Source of the DNA: a virus
Reading direction: 5' to 3' (one strand)
Virus record (IMG/VR): IMGVR_UViG_3300031566_000183
Coordinates: 1-36,148 of that record
DNA length: 36,148 nt
Shown piece after piece: positions 8,155 to 18,400 of this stretch (within the stretch, counting starts at the first letter, position 1; every line of letters begins with the position of its first letter). The position numbers and the translations under genes are program-made. The notes beneath the pieces are model-generated. The model ran no database searches, was not told the DNA's origin, and was given only the letters and a program-made list of their open reading frames with translations.

Positions 8155-8586
8155 ATGAAGACATTAAGTAGGAAAGCATTATTACAGAAAGAAAAACTTG
8201 AAGTTGTAAAAGTTGATTTAGGTAATGATGAATTTGTATTTGTAAAACAAATGACAGGTAGGGAAAGGGATAATTTTGAACAATCTCTTTTAAAAAAGAT
8301 CAAGGACAATAAAGGAATGATAACTGGTTTTGAACAGGCTACTGAAGACTTTCGAGCTAAACTTGCAGTGGTTACTGTTTGTGATGAAGGAGGAAATTGT
8401 GTTCTTCTGCCAGGGGATTATTCACTGTTAAGTCAAAATATGAGTGCAAAGAGATTGGAAACAATTGTAAATGTTGCTCAGAAGTTAAATGCAATTTCGG
8501 AACAAGATAAGGAGGAGTTGGTAAAAAACTTAGAAGCCGTCCAGGACGGCAATTCCAGTTCCGACTCTGCAGAGAAATCGGAATAG
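8155..8586 (+). CDS. Tail assembly chaperone (lambda gpG-like)
   Basis: The 143-residue protein has a beta-containing N-terminal part (VVKVDLGNDEFVFVKQMTGR) and then helices, ending in an acidic Ser-rich tail. This resembles the short form of the tail assembly chaperone, which binds the tape measure during tube assembly. Its position between tail tube and tape measure is diagnostic. The last third contains an A-AAA-AAC slippery site and a hairpin (8523-8550) that allow a minority of ribosomes to shift -1 into the gpT-like frame that continues to 8933. The short form stops at TAG 8584-8586. Confidence 0.8.
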   Translation: MKTLSRKALLQKEKLEVVKVDLGNDEFVFVKQMTGRERDNFEQSLLKKIKDNKGMITGFEQATEDFRAKLAVVTVCDEGGNCVLLPGDYSLLSQNMSAKRLETIVNVAQKLNAISEQDKEELVKNLEAVQDGNSSSDSAEKSE

Positions 8587-8933
8587 TTCATCCGGATTAT
8601 TTATTGGATCAACTAACTTCGGTTCAGTTAAGTGAATGGGAAGCTTACAGTAGGATTGATCCTATTGGTTCGTGGAGGGAAGATTTTAGAGTTGCTCAAT
8701 TACAATCTTTGATTATGAATATTGTTAATGTTTTATATTCAAAGAAAGGAATTAGACCAGCAATTACATCTCCAATGGATTTTATGCCTGATTGGAGTGG
8801 TGATAATGTGAAAGAACCAGAAAAGATGAGTACGGAAGAAATGAAACAAAGACTTCTTTCAATAGCAAGGATTCAAAATAGGAAGATACAAAATAGGACT
8901 CCGAATAAAAGGACTAATAAAAAGGAATTATGA
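8511..8933 (+). CDS. gpT-like C-terminal extension, expressed by -1 frameshift from the upstream chaperone gene
   Basis: This frame is open from 8511 (after TAA 8508-8510) to TGA 8931-8933 and has no good start; the first candidate is TTG 8604 with no ribosome-binding site. Continuous translation from the frameshift point gives HPDYLLDQLTS and then LSEWEAYSRIDPIGSWREDF, which is typical of lambda gpT-like minor tail proteins. The conserved HPDYLLDQ lies upstream of TTG 8604, which argues that the segment is made as a G-T fusion of about 259 residues. The tail end is basic (NKRTNKKEL). Its stop overlaps the tape measure start (ATGA). Confidence 0.82.
   Translation, partial: GGVGKKLRSRPGRQFQFRLCREIGIVHPDYLLDQLTSVQLSEWEAYSRIDPIGSWREDFRVAQLQSLIMNIVNVLYSKKGIRPAITSPMDFMPDWSGDNVKEPEKMSTEEMKQRLLSIARIQNRKIQNRTPNKRTNKKEL
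8523..8550 (+). promoter_or_regulatory. Programmed -1 ribosomal frameshift signal
   Basis: The zero-frame codons read GTA AAA AAC. This makes a canonical A AAA AAC slippery heptamer at 8523-8529. A 6-nt spacer TTAGAA (8530-8535) leads to a perfect GC-rich hairpin: GCCGTC at 8536-8541 pairs with GACGGC at 8545-8550 around the loop CAG. Such a GC-rich stem stands out in this AT-rich genome. Slipping by -1 enters the open gpT-like frame, as in lambda gpG-gpGT. Confidence 0.85.
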
Positions 8934-11563
8934 ATTTAGGCCAATTAACGGTTACGCTAGGGGTTGATACCCGTGGATTAATAGCGGCACAGACTGCTAT
9001 GCAAAATTGGCAAAAACAGACTACCACTTCGCTAAATAATATGTCCCAGAGATTCAGAACCTTTGGATATTTGGCTTCTGCTGCTATAACCTTACCTATT
9101 ATAGCTGCTGGAAAAACTATGTTTAAAATGGCTTCTGATTATGAGTTTGCAATACAAAAGATTGTTGGGTTAACTGGAACCGCTCAGGAAGAAGTAAATC
9201 AATGGAGTGAGGAAATTAAAAGAATGGCTGTGGAATTTGGAAAAACTCCTAAAGAATTAGCTGAGGGTTTATATTTTATTGCATCCTCTGGGATAAAAGG
9301 AGCAGAGGTTTTAAATGTACTTGAGTTATCTGCTAAAGCAGCAGCTTCAGGTTTAGGAGAAACCAGTACAATAGCTGATTATTTAACTTCTGTTTTAAAT
9401 GCTTATCGTGGAACAGGTATAACGGCTGCTTATGCTACAGATGTATTGGTAGCAGGAGTAAGAGAAGGGAAATCAGAAGCAACAGGATTTGCTTCTGCTA
9501 TGGGTGCAGTTATTCCTATGGCTTCTAAATTAGGAATGTCCATTGACCAAGTTGCTGGTAGTATGGCTGCTGTAACTCTTACTGGTTCCACAGCAGCTCA
9601 AGCAGCCACTTATTTAAGAGGAATGCTTAATATTTTAATGAAGGAAACAAAACAAGGTGCCGTTGCAATGGATGAAGCTTCAGAAGCTCTTGGAATAATG
9701 AAAACTTCCTATGTTGATTTACGAAAAATACTTAGGGAACAAGGAATTATGGCTTTGATGGAACGAATGAATAAATTATCTGTTGCTTATGGAGAAACAT
9801 TGGTTGCTAAAGTATTTCCTAATATACGAGCAATGAATGAGGTATTATCCTTATCAGGAAATAATATGAAGTATAATTCAGAGATAATAAAGAAAATTAC
9901 TAATTCAACTGGATCATTGGGAAAAGCATGGGCAGAGGTATCTGAAACAATAAAAGTTCAATTTGATCAAGCGTTGGCTGCTGCAAATGTTTCTATGATA
10001 ACATTGGGAAAATCTGTAGCTACTGCAATATTACCAGTATTAAAGTGGTTGGTAGAAAAATTGGAGGCTCTTACAAAGTGGTTTGATTCTTTGACTGAAG
10101 CACAAAAGCAGAATAAATTGGTTATACTTGCGATTGTTGCTGCTTTAGGACCGTTATCATTAATTGTATCTGTTGTTGGATATGCTTTATCCGGATTAAT
10201 TGGAATAGTTGTAAAATTAACCTCTGCTTTAGGTTTACTTAGAGTAGTTTCTATAACTAATCCTTGGGTATTAATAATTACAGCAGTAACTACTTTAATT
10301 GCATTGTTTGTTCGTGCTAAAAATAAAACAGAAGACTTTGTAAAAGAACAAGAGAAATTAAACATTGTTTTGATTAATGTAAATGGTGAGTTGAAGAGAA
10401 TGCAAGAACTTACGAAAGTTGATTATTCTAAGATGAACCTTCTCGGTCTTTCTCAAGCCTATGCTACAGCATGGGATGCGGCAGCTAAAGCTAAAAAGGA
10501 TTATGATAAACTTGTTGAAGCAAGAGGAGGAGAAACTAAGTTCAATGCTTGGTTAAAAGCTGGAAAATATGATATAATGGAAGAAGCAGTACTTCAAAGA
10601 TGGAATATTGCTAAAGAAGTAATAGCTAATGTAGCAAAGGAACTTGATAATTTTTCTGATAGGGCTTCTGAATCTGCCATTGCAACTTCTGATAATATTG
10701 ATAAAATTATTTTGAGTTTAGAAAAAATGCGTTCTGTTTTGGATCAATTAGCGGATCCATCACAACTTCCAAAAGCAATTTCACAAAAAGAATATATGGC
10801 TGCTCTTGGATTAGAACAATTAGCTAAAGCACCAAAAATGCCTGCTCTTGATTTTCAAAAAACAGTCATGGATGAACTTGCCAGACAACTTACTGAAAAT
10901 GCTGAATTATATTCCATTTTTGGAGATGCTGCATCTAAGACATCTATGGATATTCAGTCTGTTTCTGATGCAATGCGGACACTTTTATCAACTTTTAAAG
11001 CAGGAGAAATTGAAATGGATGTTTTGATTGCTCAATATAACGAATTAATATCTACACAAAAATTGTTAGGAGAGCAAAAAAGAGACATTGAAGCATTGGG
11101 AAGGGCTTTTAGTGAGGTTGGATCGGCAATCGAAGGAGTAGCAGGAAGTTGGTTGAGTTGGATAGGGAGCGTGATAGGAAAATTACCGGAAATAATAAAC
11201 ATGATTAAGGCAGTGGCGGCAGCACAAAGAGCATCAGCAGCAGCAGCAGCAAGTGAAGCCATAGCAGGTGCAACAGCATCAGGGGCAAAAATGCCATGGC
11301 CTGTTAATATAATAGCTATTGCCACAGGAGTAGCCGCTGTTATAGCAGCATTGGCAACAATACCAAAAATGGCAAAAGGAGGTACCGTTCCTCCTGGTTA
11401 TCCCAATGACACGTACCATGCTTTGCTCTCTTCTGGAGAGAAAGTATTACCAAAGGGATTGAGTAATTTATCTGAGCAGACACAAAATATTAATATAACA
11501 GTTGATGGGAAGGTTAGAGGAAAGGATTTAGATTTAGTACTTCGTAGATTTTATCAAAATTAA
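8930..11563 (+). CDS. Tail tape measure protein
   Basis: An 877-residue protein with the TP901-type tape-measure core: NLGQLTVTLGVDTRGL, then FRTFGYLASAAITLPIIAAG, then SDYEFAIQKIVGLTG, and a conserved EFGKTPKELAEGLYFIASSG stretch (residues about 1-125). Strongly hydrophobic segments occur near residues 397-445 and around 785-815, the latter followed by GGTVPPGYPNDTYHALL, a typical tape-measure C-terminus. Ala-rich coiled regions lie between. It sets tail length and is ejected with the DNA; using the rule of thumb of about 0.15 nm per residue, the tail would be near 130 nm (inference). The ATG overlaps the gpT stop. Confidence 0.9.
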   Translation: MNLGQLTVTLGVDTRGLIAAQTAMQNWQKQTTTSLNNMSQRFRTFGYLASAAITLPIIAAGKTMFKMASDYEFAIQKIVGLTGTAQEEVNQWSEEIKRMAVEFGKTPKELAEGLYFIASSGIKGAEVLNVLELSAKAAASGLGETSTIADYLTSVLNAYRGTGITAAYATDVLVAGVREGKSEATGFASAMGAVIPMASKLGMSIDQVAGSMAAVTLTGSTAAQAATYLRGMLNILMKETKQGAVAMDEASEALGIMKTSYVDLRKILREQGIMALMERMNKLSVAYGETLVAKVFPNIRAMNEVLSLSGNNMKYNSEIIKKITNSTGSLGKAWAEVSETIKVQFDQALAAANVSMITLGKSVATAILPVLKWLVEKLEALTKWFDSLTEAQKQNKLVILAIVAALGPLSLIVSVVGYALSGLIGIVVKLTSALGLLRVVSITNPWVLIITAVTTLIALFVRAKNKTEDFVKEQEKLNIVLINVNGELKRMQELTKVDYSKMNLLGLSQAYATAWDAAAKAKKDYDKLVEARGGETKFNAWLKAGKYDIMEEAVLQRWNIAKEVIANVAKELDNFSDRASESAIATSDNIDKIILSLEKMRSVLDQLADPSQLPKAISQKEYMAALGLEQLAKAPKMPALDFQKTVMDELARQLTENAELYSIFGDAASKTSMDIQSVSDAMRTLLSTFKAGEIEMDVLIAQYNELISTQKLLGEQKRDIEALGRAFSEVGSAIEGVAGSWLSWIGSVIGKLPEIINMIKAVAAAQRASAAAAASEAIAGATASGAKMPWPVNIIAIATGVAAVIAALATIPKMAKGGTVPPGYPNDTYHALLSSGEKVLPKGLSNLSEQTQNINITVDGKVRGKDLDLVLRRFYQN

Positions 11564-13927
11564 ATGGCAGCAGAAAAATATAGGACAGGATTTATTGATC
11601 GTTGTGGAAAACAATGTAGGATAGAAATATGGGAAGATACTCATACAGGAGGATATACTTCATTGAAAACATCTGGCAGTCCTTTAAAGTTTGATTTTGA
11701 CAATGAATCAGATGATGTCTTTGATCCTATCAGAATGACACAGGCTATTATTTCTATAATCTCCACTGAGAATTTTTCATTAATTGATTTATACTCCGTG
11801 GAAGATATGCACTTTCCAGTGTATATCTATATAGATAATGTTTTATATTTTAGAGGATATATTGCAACTCGACAATATCAAGAACCTTATGATGTTGTGC
11901 CTAATATTGTTTCAATTACGGCTATTGATGGTCTGGAGTTACTAAAGGAGATTGAGTACAAAAATGGAGAAGAGTATTATAATGGACGCAGACGGGAAAG
12001 CCAGATCATATTGGATATACTTAATAAAATAGGATTTACCACATTTTACGAGTTTTGTAATATCTATGAGGATCGTATGGCCAATAATGTTGAGGATTCA
12101 CCGATGGATCAGAACTTTCCTGATGTGGATATTTTTAAAGATATGAGTTGTTATGAAGTATTGATTGAGTTACTAATAAAGTACAATGCTATTATACGGC
12201 AGAGTTATGGATCGTTTTATATTACCAGACCAGTAGAGATGATAGAAGATACTGTTGCAGGAAGACACTTTACTGGTGCAATAACAAAAAGCTCTGTGAC
12301 TATTGTGCCTAATCAATTTATACGCAGGGTAAGTATACATCCTTCACGAACAATTAGGCAAACACCTAACGGTATTTTAATGGTGCAATCACCAGCAAAG
12401 AAAGTTACTATTAATCAGGATTATGGAAATAAAGAAAGTTTGATTGATAACTGGGAATTAAAAGGTGAAACATTTAATGGAACAGATTTTGATAACTGGT
12501 CTCAATCAGCAGGTACAAATATCAGACCCGTTGGTGCTAATATAAGTGATGGTAATAAAGGTGTTTATTTAGATAGTTATGATACCAGTTCTCCTTATGC
12601 ACATTATATTTATCAAATATTCGGTGCGAATTTAAAGGCAACTGCTGATTCTTGTGTAATTGAATTTGATTATCTACTTGATAATTTCACAGGTGCTCCC
12701 ATTGAAGATATTTTGGTAAAAGCAATATTACAGCAAGATACTTTTTATCTTGCAGGTAATGGTATTTGGGTTAGTGGTCTGCAAGGTTTGACAATAACTA
12801 AAACTGCTGAACCGGGGAGTTCAGGTTGGCAGCATTATAAAACGGATATAAAAAATGGTTTATTGTTAAGTAATACAAATATAAGAATTGAACTTCAGGC
12901 AAGTAATAACGCAAATGTCAGGATAGCTTACGGAGAGGTACGATTTTATTTTTATTCCAGTGAAACAATAAACAGACCTGTTGAATATAAGTTAATACAA
13001 CCAAAACAAAGATGGGGGATTTGGGGATATGGTCTTTATAAGCACTGGGAAACCATTACCAGGTTCGTTCCATTTAAGGAAATAAGAAGTATATTAAAAA
13101 AAGTATATGAAAAAACTAATCCTATTAATGGTGAAGAAATAGAATACGATTGCTTATTAGGTGATGTAATTGATACAGATTCTATTTCTTCACTTATTGA
13201 TAATGTATTGGAACAATTTGCTGGGTCTTTAGCAATAGGAACGGCTCAATTAAGAGTTGATACTATTACTCTGACAGGCAATAGCGGACAATGTGTTCCA
13301 ATTTGTAATGGATGGGGAGGGTTTTGTGTATATACCAGTTCACTAACAGTAACGGCGGCGAATTATGTAACTAATTACGCATCGTTATATCTGCCTACTG
13401 GAATAGTACTGACATCCTCTGGTGCTAATCTTATTTACACGTCTAACATTCTTGGCTTCGAGTTTAGTGGAGCTACCAGAGTTACTGGTCAAACAGGAAC
13501 ATTAGATGGGACAGTTGTATATACTACACCCGGCCTTGTTTTGTATCCAACTGAATCATGGAGTCGTAGAGGAACGGTAGAAATGAAAGAACTCTTGCAG
13601 ATAATATGTGATGAGAAAGCCGATCAATATAGCAGACCTAAACAGTTGATTCAAATGCCAATTGCAGATACATCCGGACAAATGGCAATTAACCTATTGG
13701 GAAATATTCAAGATACTAAAAATACTTTAGATGGCAAAGCCCGTTGTTTTGTTATTAATAGAGGTTGGTTTGACTCATACAATCGGATGTGGGAACTTGA
13801 TTTATTTGAGATAGGGACAAAGGAGATTGTAGAAGATGAAGGAGAATCAGGATCCGATGGAATAATAACGGCAGATATGATGTTGCCTACAGCAGATAAT
13901 ACTTATGTAACAGTTGATAACGGATAA
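11564..13927 (+). CDS. Large distal tail / baseplate-hub-like protein
   Basis: The 787-residue product starts directly after the tape-measure stop. Its N-terminal half has beta-barrel and hub character: residues 1-200 contain PLKFDFDNESDDVFDPIRMT, VYIYIDNVLYFRGYIATRQY and ITAIDGLELL, a pattern I associate with tail proteins that follow the tape measure in Bacteroidota siphoviruses. A middle segment (about 290-470; WELKGETFNGTDFDNW) looks like a jelly-roll carbohydrate-binding insertion. A Cys pair and Gly/Thr-rich stretch follow near 570-660. Assignment to distal-tail/hub is by position and layout. Sugar binding is inferred. Confidence 0.62.
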   Translation: MAAEKYRTGFIDRCGKQCRIEIWEDTHTGGYTSLKTSGSPLKFDFDNESDDVFDPIRMTQAIISIISTENFSLIDLYSVEDMHFPVYIYIDNVLYFRGYIATRQYQEPYDVVPNIVSITAIDGLELLKEIEYKNGEEYYNGRRRESQIILDILNKIGFTTFYEFCNIYEDRMANNVEDSPMDQNFPDVDIFKDMSCYEVLIELLIKYNAIIRQSYGSFYITRPVEMIEDTVAGRHFTGAITKSSVTIVPNQFIRRVSIHPSRTIRQTPNGILMVQSPAKKVTINQDYGNKESLIDNWELKGETFNGTDFDNWSQSAGTNIRPVGANISDGNKGVYLDSYDTSSPYAHYIYQIFGANLKATADSCVIEFDYLLDNFTGAPIEDILVKAILQQDTFYLAGNGIWVSGLQGLTITKTAEPGSSGWQHYKTDIKNGLLLSNTNIRIELQASNNANVRIAYGEVRFYFYSSETINRPVEYKLIQPKQRWGIWGYGLYKHWETITRFVPFKEIRSILKKVYEKTNPINGEEIEYDCLLGDVIDTDSISSLIDNVLEQFAGSLAIGTAQLRVDTITLTGNSGQCVPICNGWGGFCVYTSSLTVTAANYVTNYASLYLPTGIVLTSSGANLIYTSNILGFEFSGATRVTGQTGTLDGTVVYTTPGLVLYPTESWSRRGTVEMKELLQIICDEKADQYSRPKQLIQMPIADTSGQMAINLLGNIQDTKNTLDGKARCFVINRGWFDSYNRMWELDLFEIGTKEIVEDEGESGSDGIITADMMLPTADNTYVTVDNG

Positions 13928-13931
13928 AGAA

Positions 13932-15425
13932 ATGAAAAAATTACTTATTTTGTTTTTGTTTTTGACTTGTAGTTTATTAACATATAGTCAGATACAAACA
14001 ATTAATGTAGGGACCGTTGCCAATGACGGAACTGGAACGCCTTTACGTACGGCTTTTATTTATGTAAATAACAATTTCAGTTATCATTCCGGGTTGCTTG
14101 ATTTAAAAGCTAATCTGGCTTCTCCCAGTCTTACAGGCACACCATTGGCACCTACGGCAATACCGGGGACAAATACGACACAGATAGCTACGACGGCATT
14201 TACACGAATTGAAACATCAGGGCAGGTTGCTGATAGCCTTGCAGACCTCTTAGATAGGGCTGCACTAGTAAATACTATTTCCCCAGTATGGGCAACAGAT
14301 ACGGCAAATGCTCCCGGTAGTATAATAACTTTTACTCAGTTACAGAATTTTAGTGGTGGTGGAGCGGAAGGTAAATTTTATTATTTGTCAGGCATAACGG
14401 ATGTGGAGGGTTATCCTGCTACTGGTGATTCAACTATAACTCACACAGATTTTATAGGTAGGTATGTTTTATTTTTCCGGGAGGGCAATTTTCAGCAACA
14501 ACATCCTAACAATACACAATCTGATGGATTCTGGTATGATAACACGTTGGGTAGATTAACCGTCAAGCCCATTTTTGGAGCGGATGAGCAGTTATATGTG
14601 ATGGCAACGAATACCATTACGTTTCAACATTTAATTGCTGAGGGTGAGGGTGGAAGTCCACCGACTACACCTTCTCCCCTGCTTGACAGCCTTGTCGCCT
14701 ACTGGCAACTGGATGAGACAGGAGGTGTAACGGCAACTGAATTAATAGGTGGGTATAATGGCACACTGTATGGAGCCACGGCAGGGGTGGCAGGGAAATT
14801 AGGATTAGGAGTCAGTTTTGATGCTACTGATGCTATTATTATTCCTTATAATTCCGCTTTAAGTCCGACAGGTGATAAGATGAGTATCGCACTCTGGTTT
14901 AAGACCGATGTGCTTCCGAGTGTAGCAGGACATAGTATGGCGTTATTTACATTATTTGATGCTACGACTCATAATACAAGTACCGTGTATGTTGATTCAT
15001 ACGACAACAAGATATATGCAGATTTTATGAATACTGCTGCGAGCGAGTATATTGTAGGTTCCACGAGTGCTATCAGTACAGGGACATGGTATCATGTAGT
15101 AGGAATCTGCAAAGGTGATGGTAAGGCAGTTGAACTATATGTGGGTTACGGTGAAGCAAACTTCAAGACAACAGGAAATGTATTTTCAGGCACTCTGCAT
15201 ACGATAGATGATATAACGGCTATTGGTAATGATAACATAGGTTATTCACGTCCCGCTCATGGTACTATTGACGATGTTGGTTATTGGAGTTCGGGGCATA
15301 CCGAGGCAGACGTTAATTTATTGTTTAATGGTGGTGACGGCAGAACACATCCATTTATAGAATTTATGTGGTTGATTATATTTTTACTTCCGAATTACAA
15401 AAGAAAGTATAAAATAGCAGCATGA
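13932..15425 (+). CDS. Signal-peptide-bearing tail-fibre-like protein with LamG/concanavalin domain
   Basis: I start at ATG 13932 (a TTG at 13914 would overlap the previous gene). Residues 1-20 look like a Sec signal peptide (MKKLLILFLFLTCSLLTYSQ). Residues about 57-95 hold a tail-fibre motif (SPSLTGTPLAPTAIPGTNTT, then QIATTAF). Residues about 249-471 match a LamG/concanavalin-A-like lectin domain: SLVAYWQLDETGG, MSIALWFKTD, WYHVVGICKGDGK and IDDVGYWSSGHTEADVNLLF. The C-terminus has a hydrophobic stretch (FMWLIIFLL) followed by basic residues, like a membrane or sorting tail. It probably binds host glycans. A signal peptide on a virion protein is odd. Next gene overlaps by ATGA. Confidence 0.72.
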   Translation: MKKLLILFLFLTCSLLTYSQIQTINVGTVANDGTGTPLRTAFIYVNNNFSYHSGLLDLKANLASPSLTGTPLAPTAIPGTNTTQIATTAFTRIETSGQVADSLADLLDRAALVNTISPVWATDTANAPGSIITFTQLQNFSGGGAEGKFYYLSGITDVEGYPATGDSTITHTDFIGRYVLFFREGNFQQQHPNNTQSDGFWYDNTLGRLTVKPIFGADEQLYVMATNTITFQHLIAEGEGGSPPTTPSPLLDSLVAYWQLDETGGVTATELIGGYNGTLYGATAGVAGKLGLGVSFDATDAIIIPYNSALSPTGDKMSIALWFKTDVLPSVAGHSMALFTLFDATTHNTSTVYVDSYDNKIYADFMNTAASEYIVGSTSAISTGTWYHVVGICKGDGKAVELYVGYGEANFKTTGNVFSGTLHTIDDITAIGNDNIGYSRPAHGTIDDVGYWSSGHTEADVNLLFNGGDGRTHPFIEFMWLIIFLLPNYKRKYKIAA

Positions 15426-18400
15426 AAAAGATTTTAATCATATTATTCCTATTTCTTTCAATTCTTGTATCTGGAACTACTTACTACATAGATTCTGATG
15501 ATGGTCATGATGATACAGGTGATGGTTCAAGCGGTAATCCTTGGAAAACCCTTGCTTATGCTTGTACGATAGTATCAAGTCCTGATATAATTCATGTTAA
15601 TGCAGGGATATATAATGAGACGGCAAGGGCAAATTTGGCGGTTGGTGTTAGCATAATTGGCGAAGGGGATGGGTCTTATCTTAGATATGTCTATGCGCCG
15701 TCAAGTTCAAATGATGCAGCTATTCTATTAAACTCTTCCGCTCCTACTCCCACAAATGGGAATCAATCCATTAGTTATATCAAAATTGATGGTAACGCAT
15801 ATACCGCAACAAGAGCGATATGTGTGAATTACAGAAATAATGTTCTGATTCATCACGTTACTTTTACAGGTTTTAACTATTCAGGCATCACGTTTGATAG
15901 TTCAAATGATAGTTATCCTAATCCTCCAACATCTACTTATGCTACTGGAAATAAAGTCTATAACTGTACTTTTACAGATTGTACAAACAGGGCAAATGAA
16001 TCCGGGCAGATACGAATAGAGGGGCAGGATAATTTACTTGTTTATAGTAATACATTAACTGCAATTGGGCGTACACTTGGATTGAATGGGAATAATATTA
16101 CTTCGAATTGGAATACAAGATTAAAGTTTTATAGTAATAATTTTTACAGAAACCCCGATGAGGGATCAAACTGGAATTTCTTTTTCGAATATTGGCACGC
16201 TGAAGGAGAAGATGAGATATATAATAATACATTCAATGGTGGAGGGGTAATAGATATTGTTAATGTCGAGAAAGGAGCTTATTCCTGGGGTATAAAAATA
16301 CACGACAATGATTTTCTTATTAATTCACAAATACCAAAAGGATATAGAACAATTCAGGCTATTGATTTTGAGGAAAGAGGAAAATATGAATCAATTTATG
16401 TTTATAATAATTACATAAAAAATTATCCCAATGGTATCTTTCTCCTTGCAACAATGAATGAGGAGGATGTGTATATTGATGACATTTACATTTATTGTAA
16501 TATCATGGAGAATGTGGGATATTCTAATTATACATACTGTTATGGAATCTTTGTTAATGGTGAACAAACAACGTATGATGGATATGTAGATAATATAAAT
16601 ATTTGGAACAATACAATATTAAGTGGTTCTGGGAAAAGTAATGTGGGTATCCGTTGGCAAGTCTATGGTGCTGTGACTAATGTTTCAATAAGAAATAATA
16701 TTATTAGGGGATTTAATAATTATCCGATTCAGTTTACTTATCAATTAGCGGGAGGTACTGTTGATATATTATCTGTTGAAAACAATCTCTATTATTTGAA
16801 TGGAACTGATGCCGGGTATTACGTTGGGGCTACTATAACCAATAAAACTGAACAGAATAACAATGTAGGTAATCCTTATTTTCTTTCCTCTACAAATTTC
16901 CATTTAACAGCATCATCTACGTTGGCTATTGGTGAGGGAATAGATGTCGGATTAGATACAGATTATGATGGTGAGGCATGGGAGGCTACTCCAAGTATCG
17001 GGGCCTATGAATATTTTGCCGAGGGAGGCAGTAATACTTATTATATTGACCCTGCTGGTACGGACGGTCCTTCTCACACAGGACTGGTAGGTGATCCGTG
17101 GAAAACACTCGGTTACGCTTGTACAAGAGTTACTGTAGCAGGAGATTTTATTCATGTTAATCTCGGAACTTACATAGAAACAGGTATTTCAAACCTTGCA
17201 GTTGGTGTGAGTATTGAGGGTATTGGTGATCAATCTTTGATAAAATCACACTTGGCTGCTGCCGGTAGTTTCGAGGGACTGATAAGACTTGTAAGTGGAT
17301 CGGTGACGGACGGCAATCAATCCATTAGTAAAATTAAACTCGATGGAGATAACTATGCAGGTTACAAAGCCATCAGCGTTTACCGCCGGAATCATGTGAT
17401 TATCCATGATGTCACGGTAGTTAATTTTCGCATTGAGGGGATACGGTTCGGAGGATCGGGACAGACACATGGTAATGAGGTTTATAACTGCACAATAACA
17501 AATAGTGGTTGGTATTATAGTGGTGACCAGCGACCTAATCTGGCTGCGGAAAATACGGATGGGATGCTTATTCATCATAACACTATAACTGTTACTGACA
17601 GGGAGGATGGTCGTTCAGGTACTGGTTTTGAGAGTTTTGCTGGGCTCAATGGTTGTAAATTTTATAATTGCACGGCAACTAACGTTCCGCAGGTTGGTGA
17701 CGAATGGGCGTTTACATTTGAAACATTCTTCACTACTGGGATGGAGATGTATAATAATATTTTCTCCGGGAGAGTAGATTTCGGACATGATTGCTTAAAA
17801 GGCGTATATGACTACGGAGTTGATTTTCATCACAATACTGTTGGCAGGAGTAGTTTGGGTTCATCGTATGAGGAATACGGGTTAACACTTGAATATACTT
17901 CTGAAAATGTAATAGTAAGGAATAATATATTTAAAAATCTTCGATATCCCATTTGTTTCACTCAGTATAATAGTGCGACAGAATATATTGAGAACGTCTG
18001 GATTTATAATAATTTGATTTACAATGTTGGAATTTTGGGTGCTCATTCAGGAGCTGGCATAAATTTTACAACGGGGCCAGTCTTACCGGATTATCTTGAT
18101 AATATAAATATCTGGAATAATGTCATTATAGCAGCGAGCGGAAGTAACTCGGCACTGGCTGGTATATTTCTCCCAACAGGCGATGCCGTAACAAATATAA
18201 GTATTAGAAATAATATTATCCAGGGTTTTTATACTGCTCCGATTTACGCTAACCAGTCCAGTTATGGCACAATTAATATTATGAGTGTCGAGAATAATCT
18301 GTTTTATCTGAATGGGAACAGCAATATCCCTCTTTATGTACATCCCGTGCCCACGAACTTAACTTATCAGAACAATAACATAGGCAATCCTTATTTTGTC

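Noticed and set aside
9967-11325. Minus-strand open frames inside the tape measure
   Set aside because: Ala-rich antisense shadows of a strongly supported gene.
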